DNA of 64,000 nucleotides from Armatimonadota bacterium (GTDB taxonomy: Bacteria; Sysuimicrobiota; Sysuimicrobiia; Sysuimicrobiales; Sysuimicrobiaceae), in assembly GCA_025059775.1 (NCBI GenBank), contig JANXCW010000005.1, positions 1-64,000 on the forward strand, given 5' to 3'. Below the pieces are notes generated by a model, which was given only the letters and a program-made list of their open reading frames with translations, was not told the origin of the DNA and made no database searches. Both the position numbers and the translations under genes were made by a program. Position 1 is the stretch's first letter; every line of letters starts with the position of its first letter. Shown here in pieces: positions 1-7,662 of this stretch.

Positions 1-1095
1 GCGGAAGCTGTGGACGTCCAGCAACTTGTCCTGCACTACGCTGAGACCCTCCGACGCGTGCTCTTCAAGGGCCGCGGGTTCCGCCCCGAGGAGGTCTACG
101 TGGACTACACGCGCGGCACCAAGGCCATGTCGGCCGCCGTGGACTACGTGGCCTTCGACATGGAACTCGCAGGTGTCAGCTACATCCTCGGACAACTCGA
201 CGAGCAGGGGCGGGCGATCAGCGGCACCGAGCGGATCTTGAGCTTCCAACCGCTGGAGCTCCTCTTCCGCCGGTCCTGGAGGTCCCTGGTGGAGCTGTTC
301 AACACCGGGCACTTCGCCACCGTCCTCCAGCACGTTTCTCGCGTCCGGGAGCGGACCGTCCGGGACGAGCACCGGAGGCGGCTCGACTTCCTCACCGAGC
401 TGAGCCAGGCCTGCCAGGCATGGGAGCTCCTCGACTACCGGAGGGCGTGCGAGCACTTCCGGGCCTGCCTCAAGGAGTACCGGGACCTCACGGAGAGCCT
501 GGCACCGTCCGGTGAGGTGCCGCGCGCCAGCGAGGTCGTCCACAGACTCTGGAAAAGCCGTTGCACCGGTCCCGCGTGCGGGTGCGGGCTCCCGCTGGAC
601 GCGCTGACCTCCATCGACCTGCTAGCCCACGCAGAGCGTCGTGCAGCCGGCCAGCTCTACGACGTGGCCGTGCTCCTCCTGTACCGTCTGCTGGAGTACC
701 TCGCGCAGCACAGGCTCCACAATCGAGGCCTCCGTGCTGACCGAGTCGACCTGGACCGGTTACCCGATGCCGTCCGAGGCCAGTGGGTGAAGCGGACAGA
801 TCCGGACGGGTCACTCAAGCTCGGAATGGTGGAGGCGTTCCAGTTGCTGGCCGACCTCGGCGACCCGCTGGGTACCCGATTCATGGACCTCTACGGGGCG
901 ACCGACTCCAAGCTACGGGCCTACCTGCAGAGCCGCAACCTGTCGCCCCTGGCCCACGGCTTCCAGCCGGTCGGTCCGGAAGTGTACGAAAAGCTCCGAG
1001 CACTGGTCACCGAGCAATTCCTGGCAGAGTCCGTCCCCCAGTGGGAACACCATCTGGGTCAGTTCCGCCTCCCGCTTCTCGACCCACACCCATAG
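1..1095 (+). CDS. CARF-HEPN CRISPR-associated protein, TIGR02710/Cas02710-like (5' partial)
   Basis: The reading frame is open to the left edge, so the N-terminus is missing; GTG at 10 is only the first in-window start. Numbering from that GTG, residues 32-41 read DYTRGTKAMS, the ligand-binding signature of CARF domains in the Cas02710 family. The segment AHAERRAAGQLYDVAVLLLYR matches the conserved start of that family's C-terminal half. R309-NLSPLA-H316 is a HEPN R-X6-H ribonuclease motif in the usual context (RNxSxLAHG). Known CARF-HEPN proteins are RNases switched on by cyclic oligoadenylate from type III CRISPR complexes. No cas gene or CRISPR array lies downstream, so any partner must be to the left or elsewhere. 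The ligand and RNase activity here are inferred. Confidence 0.8.
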   Translation, partial: AEAVDVQQLVLHYAETLRRVLFKGRGFRPEEVYVDYTRGTKAMSAAVDYVAFDMELAGVSYILGQLDEQGRAISGTERILSFQPLELLFRRSWRSLVELFNTGHFATVLQHVSRVRERTVRDEHRRRLDFLTELSQACQAWELLDYRRACEHFRACLKEYRDLTESLAPSGEVPRASEVVHRLWKSRCTGPACGCGLPLDALTSIDLLAHAERRAAGQLYDVAVLLLYRLLEYLAQHRLHNRGLRADRVDLDRLPDAVRGQWVKRTDPDGSLKLGMVEAFQLLADLGDPLGTRFMDLYGATDSKLRAYLQSRNLSPLAHGFQPVGPEVYEKLRALVTEQFLAESVPQWEHHLGQFRLPLLDPHP

Positions 1096-1524
1096 TCCCG
1101 TCAAGAACCCGTGGAGAGGGGTGGAACACCTGGAAAGCCCGATCGAACTCAGCGTGACTTTGCTGGCGGATCTCGCGGAGTGCGTGTGCGACTACTAGGC
1201 AACCCGACCGCCCCACTCCGGGCCACCTCCGAAGCGGTACCGGGTCCAGCTGAACGCGTGTGCCCTGGTGGCGCAGGCCGTCGGTTTGCGGCCGGTCTCG
1301 GGTCTGTCCACGGTGGGCGCGACACCTCCTCTCCACACGGTAGTGCGTGCCCAGCCTCCCTGTCTCGGCTGTCGCCCGGCCCCCGGAGGTGACGCCGGAC
1401 GGTCCGACGGACACTCGCCAGACCTCGACCGGCCTTCTTCGTGGCGGCCAGCCCGAAACGTCCTCGAACTCCGGGGTACAGCCCGGACGGTGCCCCGGCT
1501 GTGCGCCGGCCTTAGAATCGGGAT
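1096..1524. other. 429-base gap with one short ORF
   Basis: No convincing gene is visible. A 26-codon ORF (1121-1198, GTG start, stop TAG) sits behind a purine-rich GAGAGGGG and begins VEHLESPIELSVTLLADLAE, which is protein-like but matches nothing I know. The same frame stays open after its stop to about 1552, so it could be the head of a gene cut by a nonsense mutation, or chance in GC-rich DNA. A candidate promoter lies at the right end. Confidence 0.4.
1490..1518 (+). promoter_or_regulatory. Candidate promoter of the RDD gene, possibly leaderless
   Basis: The -10-like TAGAAT lies at 1513-1518, with a weak -35-like GTGCCC at 1490-1495 after a 17-base spacer. Transcription would begin about 7 bases after the -10, at the GTG start (1525), leaving no room for a ribosome-binding site. 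The -35 matches consensus at only three positions. Confidence 0.4.
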
Positions 1525-2061
1525 GTGGACTCTGTGGTCCGCCTCCTGGTAGTGCTGCTGGTGGTGGAGCTGGCCGTGCTGGCCTGGGTCCTGACCGGTG
1601 CCCGTGCCCGGCTGGAGGCCCGGCGCAAGGCCTACCAAGACTGGTGGGTAGAGCTGCAGGCAGACCCCGTTCGGCGCAGGCTCTACGAGGCGCACCGACG
1701 GGCCTTCTGGCGTGCCGGCCTGGCGAGCCTGGTGGACGTATTCCTCTGTCTTGCCGGTACCGCCGCTCTTGTACTCTTGCTGGGACCGGCAGTCGGGTTT
1801 GACATCCGTGACGGAGTCTCCGACCCCGAGTCGTTCCTGATCGTGGTTGTGTGGCTGACCTGCTACTTGGTTATCGTGTTCGGCGGCTTCCGCGTATACG
1901 GTACCACCCCGGGTCTCCACCTACTCGGGATCGCCGTCATTTCACCGCAGACCGGCCGGCCTGCGGACCGCCGGCAGCTCCGGCCGCCGACCAGGTGGGA
2001 CTACGCGCGGGACCGGGTGCCCGAGTTCTTCTTCGTCCCGAAGGACGAGCTCCGCCTCTGA
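1525..2061 (+). CDS. RDD family integral membrane protein
   Basis: This 178-residue protein has a hydrophobic N-terminal helix (about residues 3-24), a charged segment, then two more hydrophobic stretches (about 67-90 and 103-122). RAGLASLVDVFL fits the R/D signature of the first RDD helix, and YGTTPGLHLLGIAV fits the G-T-P-G-K-x-L-L-G-I-x-V core of the family. RDD proteins are small membrane proteins mostly without proven function; some are tied to ion exchange. No Shine-Dalgarno sequence precedes the GTG start, while a -10-like TAGAAT lies just upstream, so the transcript may be leaderless. It converges with the minus-strand operon that ends at 2100. An overlapping ATG at 1523 is in another frame. 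Confidence 0.65.
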   Translation: MDSVVRLLVVLLVVELAVLAWVLTGARARLEARRKAYQDWWVELQADPVRRRLYEAHRRAFWRAGLASLVDVFLCLAGTAALVLLLGPAVGFDIRDGVSDPESFLIVVVWLTCYLVIVFGGFRVYGTTPGLHLLGIAVISPQTGRPADRRQLRPPTRWDYARDRVPEFFFVPKDELRL

Positions 2062-2099
2062 GACCAGCAGATCGCGATCACATGGCTCATGCCCTGGCA

Positions 2100-3039
2100 T
2101 CACCGTGAGGTAGTAATGAAGTTAGTAATGAAGTAGTGTATAGAAGACCTGATCCCTCCCCTTTCTTTTTCTTGCAGATCCGCAGCACCCAGCAGACCCG
2201 CGTCCGGACCCAAGGCAGAGGGGCGCAGACGGGGGCGGAAGGGGGTGTGAAGGTGGACCGTCAGGGCCTCCAGGCACTGCCGGTAGAAAGGATTGAGGCT
2301 TAGGCCACCCCCCAATACCACCACCTCAGGATCCACGAGGGCCTAGAGGTCTCCGAGGGAGTGCACGAGGGCTTTTGCGGCCCGGTCCACAAGCCGGATA
2401 GCCACCGGATCCCCCCGTGAGGCCAGGTCCAGAACGGAGCAAGTGTTCACGGAGGCCCCGAACACCTGGCGAGCCGCTTCTGTGAGGGCCATCCCCGAGG
2501 CCACGGTCTCCAGACACCCCCCTCCGGCCACACCCACACACCTCGCTTTCGGGACCGCAGACCGTGTGCCCCAGGTGGCCCGCGAGGCCCCTCTCCCCGG
2601 TGCGCAGCCGGCCCCCGAGCACCAGGCCTGCGCCGATTCCGGTGGAGACGGTCACGAAAGCCATGGAATCCAGACCTCGCCCCGCGCCGTACCGGTACTC
2701 TCCCCAGGCCGCGGCCTGGGCGTCGTTCAAGACCTTCACCGGGAGGCCCGTGTGGAGCCGGAACACCGCCCGCAGGTCCAGGCCCGCCCAGTCCGGCAGG
2801 ATGCGGGGGTTCGCGTGGATCACCCGCCCCCGGTGGATGACCCCGCCGCTCGCCACTCCAAGCCCCAAAGCTCCCCGCCTCCAGTCCTCGAGGAGGCTTA
2901 GGGCGGTGCGGATCACCGCCTGAGGCCCTTCCCGGACGGGTGTGGGGGCCTCCCGCCGTTCCACCACCACGCCTTCCACCACCCGGGCCGCCGCGATCTT
3001 CGTGCCGCCGATATCCACGGCCAGAACCACCGAGGGCAC
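2100..3039 (-). pseudogene. ROK-family sugar kinase (NanK/glucokinase-like), disrupted
   Basis: The N-terminal part reads AVDIGGTKIAAARV (phosphate-binding loop), followed by VLNDAQAAAWGEYRYGAG and STGIGAGLV, all typical of ROK kinases. The zinc motif begins CGCGRRG but the frame then breaks. One base fewer in the run of six C at about 2517-2522 restores CGCGRRGCLETVASG. The restored frame then meets a TAG near 2343, after ALVHSLGDL. Beyond it ALVDPEVVVLGGGLS continues the family C-terminus. Two separate lesions make a real pseudogene likelier than a single sequencing error. By context the ancestor probably phosphorylated N-acetylmannosamine or a related sugar upstream of NanE. It is the last gene of the minus-strand operon, 3 bases after the DUF4127 gene. 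Confidence 0.85.
2111..2134 (+). repeat. Tandem 12-bp direct repeat
   Basis: TAGTAATGAAGT occurs twice in direct succession (2111-2122, 2123-2134). The segment is much richer in A+T than its surroundings and lies where the RDD gene and the minus-strand operon converge, inside the extreme 3' end of the broken ROK frame. Its role is unknown. Confidence 0.85.
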
Positions 3040-3042
3040 GGC

Positions 3043-4554
3043 TCACCCTCCGGGCGTGATCCGGACCCGCACCCGGACCCCGTGCAGCCGGGGCCAGAAG
3101 AGCTCCGGGGGCTCCACGGCCAGCACCAGGGAGCCGAGCCGCGGAGCGAAGTGCTCCCGCCATAGGGCCTCGATGCGGGGCATCAGGCGCTCGCGCACCG
3201 CCTCCTGTGCCCGGGACCACAGGGGGCCGAGGTCGTAGGGATCGGGATCCCGCAGGATCCCCCGAACCTCCTGCCGGACCTGGGCCTGGTACAGCCAGTC
3301 CTCCGCGAGGCGCACCAGGAGCGCTTCCAGCCGATACTCGGGCTGGGTTTCGAAAAGGCTCGCCACGCCAAGCCCGAGCCCGCTGCCCAGGGTGTTGCCC
3401 GCGGTGTTCCACCCCGCGTAGGCCGCAAAGCGCGTGGGATCCACCCGCTCCAGGAGTAGCCGCACGAACCGGTCATCCGCACCGTTCGCGTAGGCCACGT
3501 CCAGGACCGACACCGGCAAGTTGGCGCGCATGGCTTGCCCGATGTGCTCCACGAACGCCTCCACGTCCCGCTCTGGGGTATCCACGTACTCCCTATCCGG
3601 TTGGTGTGCGGCCTCTCCCTGAGCCCGGCCCGGCGCGTTCAGGGCTACCACGAGGTCTGCCTCCTCCGGACGGGATTGCCGGAGTCCCACGGCTTCCAGG
3701 TGATGGCGCACCAGTCGCCCCAGGGGTTCGTCCTCGTACCGGGTGGGGATCCCCTCGAGATCCGCCACCGGAGAAATCACCCAGACCCGAGGGCTCCGTC
3801 CAGCGTGGTCCAGGAGAAGCCGTGCGAGAAGCGTGCAGGGAACCTCGTCCGCACCCGGGTAGATGTGAACCCGGTCCATCAGTCCGAGGGCTCGAACACG
3901 CGCCGAGAGGAACCGACGGTCCATCACGGAGAGACCCTCGGGCGCGGTGTCGTCCAGGGTAAGGTGCAGCCTGCCGATAACCCCTTGGACCACCAGCTCC
4001 AGGGCCGTACAGTGCACCGCCCGGCTGCGCTCCCGGATAAACAGGAAGTCTGTGAGGACCTCTGGAGGGATCGCACGCTTTGCCTCTTCCAGGCGCTCCG
4101 CCCCCCCCGCCTCTCCCCGCTCGGCCCGGTCGGCCCACACGCTGTACGCCCGCAGCGATGGGCCATACCGCGCGTAGTACGGCCTTTCCTCGAAGGGATC
4201 GTCGCCTGCGGCCACACGGGGGACGGTGCCGTGCGCGTAGATTCGCAGGCCTTGAGCCCGCAGAATCTCCAGGGTTCGCAGCCTCCGCATCGCCTCCTCC
4301 ACCGAAGCATCCCCGCGCCGGGCAGGGACGAGGCCCCCCAGGGCGAGGGTCTCGAGGCTCACCACGGCCGCGAGGGCGTGGGGAGCCTGGTCCACGAGCC
4401 ATCCGTGGAGAGCGGTCAGGTCTCCGGGCTCGTTGCGCCGGGGGAGGCACGCTTCCGGCGGCGTGCGGAGGTCCAACCCCGCCACGCGCCCAAGCTGCAG
4501 GGGGAGGTCTAGGGTATGGGGGCGGGTATCGGGCGGAACGAAGAGCACCGTCAC
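3043..4554 (-). CDS. DUF4127 family protein
   Basis: This 503-residue protein begins VTVLFVPPDTRPHTLDLPLQ, the P-x-D-x-R-P opening of the DUF4127 family. Other family-like parts are SLETLALGGLVPARRGD, VISPVADLEGIPTRYEDEPL and AYAGWNTAGNTLGSGLGLGV. The family has no established biochemical function; members often lie in sugar transport and catabolic clusters. The start is GTG at 4554, whose GTGA overlaps the TGA stop of the FAD oxidoreductase gene, so translation is probably coupled. A much longer open frame continues upstream, but it only shadows the oxidoreductase gene. Given its neighbours, a role in handling the imported carbohydrate is plausible but unproven. Confidence 0.8.
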   Translation of the reverse strand: MTVLFVPPDTRPHTLDLPLQLGRVAGLDLRTPPEACLPRRNEPGDLTALHGWLVDQAPHALAAVVSLETLALGGLVPARRGDASVEEAMRRLRTLEILRAQGLRIYAHGTVPRVAAGDDPFEERPYYARYGPSLRAYSVWADRAERGEAGGAERLEEAKRAIPPEVLTDFLFIRERSRAVHCTALELVVQGVIGRLHLTLDDTAPEGLSVMDRRFLSARVRALGLMDRVHIYPGADEVPCTLLARLLLDHAGRSPRVWVISPVADLEGIPTRYEDEPLGRLVRHHLEAVGLRQSRPEEADLVVALNAPGRAQGEAAHQPDREYVDTPERDVEAFVEHIGQAMRANLPVSVLDVAYANGADDRFVRLLLERVDPTRFAAYAGWNTAGNTLGSGLGLGVASLFETQPEYRLEALLVRLAEDWLYQAQVRQEVRGILRDPDPYDLGPLWSRAQEAVRERLMPRIEALWREHFAPRLGSLVLAVEPPELFWPRLHGVRVRVRITPGG

Positions 4555-5918
4555 AGGTACGCCCCCTGCTGCCGGAGGAGCTCCCGAAGCCCCTGGCCGT
4601 CCACCTCCCGTACGCCCACGCCCCGCAGGGCAGCCAGAGCCGCGGCCACGCCCGCAGCCTGGCCCATAGAGTGGGCGTTCTGCTGGATGCGGATGGAGGC
4701 CTGCGCTTCGAAGGTGGCCGAAATGCACCGCCCCGCCACCAGTACGTTCTCCAGGCCCCGGGGGATCAGGCACCGGTATGGGATCTCGTGGTAGGCCTCG
4801 GGCCGGAAGTACGGAGCCTCTCCGCGATCCTCGTACCGGAGCCGCTCCCCCCGCACGGAGTGGATGTCCACGGGGTAGTGGTTGCGGCAGATGGCATCCG
4901 GGAAGGTGCGGCAATGGAGGATGTCCTCCAGGGTGAGCACGTAGTCGCCCACGATCCTCCTGGTCTCCCGCACGCCCACCATAGGCGCCACCATCACCAG
5001 GTAACCGTGCTCGCAGCCGGGGAGGAAGCGACGGCAGAACGCGAGGAGGCGCTCGATGGCCCGACGCCCGTCCACCTGGGCGGCCGAGAGCTGCCAAGGA
5101 TCCGTGCCGTCGTGGAGGTCCGGCCGGATACGGGGGCAGTTGAAGGAGAGCTCTCCGGGCCGGCCCGGCACGGTGAAGGCCTGAAAGTAGTCGCCGTCCC
5201 GCTCCAGCAGCACCCCCTCCTCCACGGCCCGGCGGAAGAGGGGCTCTAGCGGTGAGCCTCGGTCCCACACCATCCACAGGTGCAGGAAATGGGGGCCCAG
5301 CTGCGGCATGCCGATTCCCACAAGGAAGTCGTGCAGACGAACGAGGTCCACGTTGCCCAGGTGCCACCGCAGGGTCAGGGCCTGGTGCGTTCCGGTCTCA
5401 TCCCCACTCCTGTACGGAGCGCCCGCCCGCACCGCGAGGTCCGCATCCCCCGTGGCGTCCACGAACACCCGGGCCCGCAGCCGCCAGAGTCCCCCTTTGT
5501 TGTGCACCACGACCCCGCGCACCCACCCCGCTTCCACCTCCGGGTACACGAAGTGGGTGTGGTAGAGGACCTCCCCACCGGCCTTCAGCAGCAGCTCCTC
5601 CAGCACGAACTTCAGTCCCTCCGGGTTGAACCAGTTGTCGTTGCCGTCGGGGCTCACATCCGCGTCCCCCCGGGCCCGCAGCCGGGCCTTCAGCTCCTCC
5701 GTGAGGCCTCGGTTGAGGTTCCTGCCCCCCGCGGTGTTGCGCATCATGGGGGTGACGAGCCCCCCCGTGGCGGTCCCACCCAGAAACCCCAGGGCCTCTA
5801 CCACCAGGGTGCGGGCCTGCATGCGCGCGGCCGCAATCCCCGCCACGGCCCCCGCGGTCCCTCCGCCTACCACGATCACGTCCCACGAGCGGCCCACCTC
5901 CCGGATGGAGTGCATCAT
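4551..5918 (-). CDS. FAD-dependent oxidoreductase (FAD_oxidored family)
   Basis: This 455-residue protein carries a Rossmann FAD-binding motif at residues 18-27 (GGGTAGAVAG), followed by EALGFLGGTATGGLVTPMM, characteristic of the FAD-dependent oxidoreductases often encoded beside sugar ABC transporters. Later VFVDATGDADLAVRAGAP is the second nucleotide-binding element, and LENVLVAGRCISATFEAQ closes the FAD site. The substrate is unknown; by context it would be the sugar or sugar acid imported by the ABC system, or a derivative. The ATG at 5918 overlaps the permease stop (ATGA), and its own stop overlaps the DUF4127 start. This tight coupling suggests one pathway. Confidence 0.8.
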   Translation of the reverse strand: MMHSIREVGRSWDVIVVGGGTAGAVAGIAAARMQARTLVVEALGFLGGTATGGLVTPMMRNTAGGRNLNRGLTEELKARLRARGDADVSPDGNDNWFNPEGLKFVLEELLLKAGGEVLYHTHFVYPEVEAGWVRGVVVHNKGGLWRLRARVFVDATGDADLAVRAGAPYRSGDETGTHQALTLRWHLGNVDLVRLHDFLVGIGMPQLGPHFLHLWMVWDRGSPLEPLFRRAVEEGVLLERDGDYFQAFTVPGRPGELSFNCPRIRPDLHDGTDPWQLSAAQVDGRRAIERLLAFCRRFLPGCEHGYLVMVAPMVGVRETRRIVGDYVLTLEDILHCRTFPDAICRNHYPVDIHSVRGERLRYEDRGEAPYFRPEAYHEIPYRCLIPRGLENVLVAGRCISATFEAQASIRIQQNAHSMGQAAGVAAALAALRGVGVREVDGQGLRELLRQQGAYL

Positions 5919-6745
5919 CCCCGGATCGCCCCCTCCAATCCCCGCATGAAGAACCGCTGCGCGAAGCAGAACACCACCAGGATGGGCAACATGGCCAGCA
6001 CCGCACCCGCGGCGATGAGCCGGGTGTTGTGGGCAAAGAGGCCCTGCAGGTACAGCAGCCCCACCGCGAGCGGATACCGATCCGGATCCTGCAGGACCAC
6101 GAGGGGCCAGATGAAGGAGTTCCAGTGGGCCACGAACGAGAGGACGCCCAGGGCCGCGAGGGCGGGCCCGCTGAGGGGGACCACGATCCGCGCCCAGATC
6201 CGGAACTCCGAAGCCCCGTCCACCCGGGCTGCATCCAAAAGCTCCTGAGGGATGGCGAGGTAAGCCTGGCGCAGAAGGAAGATGCCCACCACGGAGGCCA
6301 GAGAGGGCAGGACCACGCCTGTGTAGGTGTTCACAAGCCGCAGGTGGGTCAGGGTGAGGAAGTTCACCACGAACCCCGCCTCGTTCGGCAGGAGCAAGGT
6401 GCTCAGCAGGGCCAGGAGAAGGAAGTTACGGCCCGGGAAGTCCATGCGGGCGAGCGGGTACGCGGCCAGACTGCACACGAGCAGGGTTCCGGAAACCCCG
6501 TACGCGGTGAGGACCACGGAGTTCAGGAAGTAGCGGCCCACGGGCAGGGTCCGGACCACCTCCGTGAAGTTCCGGAGGCCCGCATTCTCCGGAAAAAAGC
6601 GGGGAGGGAAGACAAAGACGCTCCCCGCGGTGCTCAGGGCCGTGCTGAGGGTCCACAGGAAGGGAAACAGGGTAAAGAGGGCGATCCCGCAGAGCAGGGT
6701 GTACAGGAGCGCATGGCCCAGGGTGGAACGCAGTTTCCTCACCAC
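5915..6745 (-). CDS. Carbohydrate ABC transporter permease, MalG/UgpE type
   Basis: This protein of about 276 residues has six hydrophobic segments. ELLDAARVDGASEFRIWARIVVP is the cytoplasmic EAA loop that docks the ATPase in binding-protein-dependent sugar importers. It pairs with the MalF-type permease just upstream. GTG codons at 6745 and 6742 both fit. GGGAGGGAGGG lies 8 bases before the first, while the second makes a GTGA overlap with the upstream stop. I give 6745. No ATP-binding subunit is encoded in this operon, so a shared MsmK/UgpC-type ATPase from elsewhere is presumably used. Confidence 0.85.
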   Translation of the reverse strand: MVRKLRSTLGHALLYTLLCGIALFTLFPFLWTLSTALSTAGSVFVFPPRFFPENAGLRNFTEVVRTLPVGRYFLNSVVLTAYGVSGTLLVCSLAAYPLARMDFPGRNFLLLALLSTLLLPNEAGFVVNFLTLTHLRLVNTYTGVVLPSLASVVGIFLLRQAYLAIPQELLDAARVDGASEFRIWARIVVPLSGPALAALGVLSFVAHWNSFIWPLVVLQDPDRYPLAVGLLYLQGLFAHNTRLIAAGAVLAMLPILVVFCFAQRFFMRGLEGAIRG

Positions 6746-7662
6746 GGCCGCAGCCCTCCCTCCCGGAAGACCCAGACGTGCAGCGCGGAAAACAACAGAC
6801 CGATGACGGCCACCAAGAGCCCCGCGGCGGCCGCGAGCCCCCACCGGAACTCCTGGAAGGCCTTTTGGTATACGTACAGGAGGGCGGTGGCGGTCTGTCC
6901 GAAGGGCCCTCCTCCCGTCATCACGTACACCTCCTCGAAGACCTTGAGGGCGGCCAGGGTGGAGAGGAGGGTACATAGGAGGAGGGTAGGCCGCAACAGG
7001 GGGAGGGTGACGAAGAGGAACACCTGCAGCCGGCCCGCGCCGTCCACCCGGGCCGCCTCCTCGAGCTCCCGCGGGACCGCTTGCAGGCCCGCCAGGTACA
7101 ACACCATGTAGTACCCAATCCCCTTCCAGAAGGTCACGAGCATCACCGCGTACAGGGCAAGGGTGGGATGGTTGAGCCATTCGAAGGGCCGCGGGAGAAG
7201 ACCCAGCCGGAGCCCCACCCAGTTCACCACCCCGTGCTGCGCGTACATCCAGTTCCACATCAACCCGGCCACCGCGAAGGAGGTGATCACGGGGACGTAG
7301 TAGGCGGCCCGGAACAGCAGGATGCCCACAAGCCTCCGGTTCACCAGCAGGGCCAGCAGGAGAGCCGCCAGTTGGATGGCGGGCACCACCAGGAGGTAGC
7401 GGAGGGAGTTGCGGAGGGCCACCCCGAAGGCTGGATCCTCCACCAGAAAGCGGAAGTTCTCCAGCCCCACCCAGCGGGGCGGGCGGAGGACGTTGTAGTC
7501 CGCAAAGGCGAGGAGGGTGCCGAAGGCCAGGGGCGCGAAGGTGAAGGCGGAAAGCAGCACCAGGGCGGGTGCTAAGAACAGGTACGCCACCAGGGCAGCG
7601 CGCAGCCGCGGCCTCAGGAGGGGACGGGAGGGGGCGAGGGGAAGCGCCCTAGAGCCGCGCAT
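6739..7662 (-). CDS. Carbohydrate ABC transporter permease, MalF/UgpA type
   Basis: The 307-residue inner-membrane protein shows AYLFLAPALVLLSAFTFAP near the N-terminus, PRWVGLENFRFLVEDPAF (typical of UgpA/LacF permeases) and the EAA loop PRELEEAARVDGAGRLQVF. ATG 7662 is chosen because it gives the normal N-terminus (MRGSRALPLA). It overlaps the end of the solute-binding-protein gene by 14 bases; longer upstream frames only shadow that gene. With the MalG-type partner it forms the translocation pore of a sugar importer. Confidence 0.85.
   Translation of the reverse strand: MRGSRALPLAPSRPLLRPRLRAALVAYLFLAPALVLLSAFTFAPLAFGTLLAFADYNVLRPPRWVGLENFRFLVEDPAFGVALRNSLRYLLVVPAIQLAALLLALLVNRRLVGILLFRAAYYVPVITSFAVAGLMWNWMYAQHGVVNWVGLRLGLLPRPFEWLNHPTLALYAVMLVTFWKGIGYYMVLYLAGLQAVPRELEEAARVDGAGRLQVFLFVTLPLLRPTLLLCTLLSTLAALKVFEEVYVMTGGGPFGQTATALLYVYQKAFQEFRWGLAAAAGLLVAVIGLLFSALHVWVFREGGLRPW

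Noticed and set aside
4555-5367. N-terminal extension of the DUF4127 frame
   Set aside because: The extension lies inside the FAD oxidoreductase gene, and reads as Arg/Gly/Pro-rich noise; the GTG at 4554 gives a normal family start.
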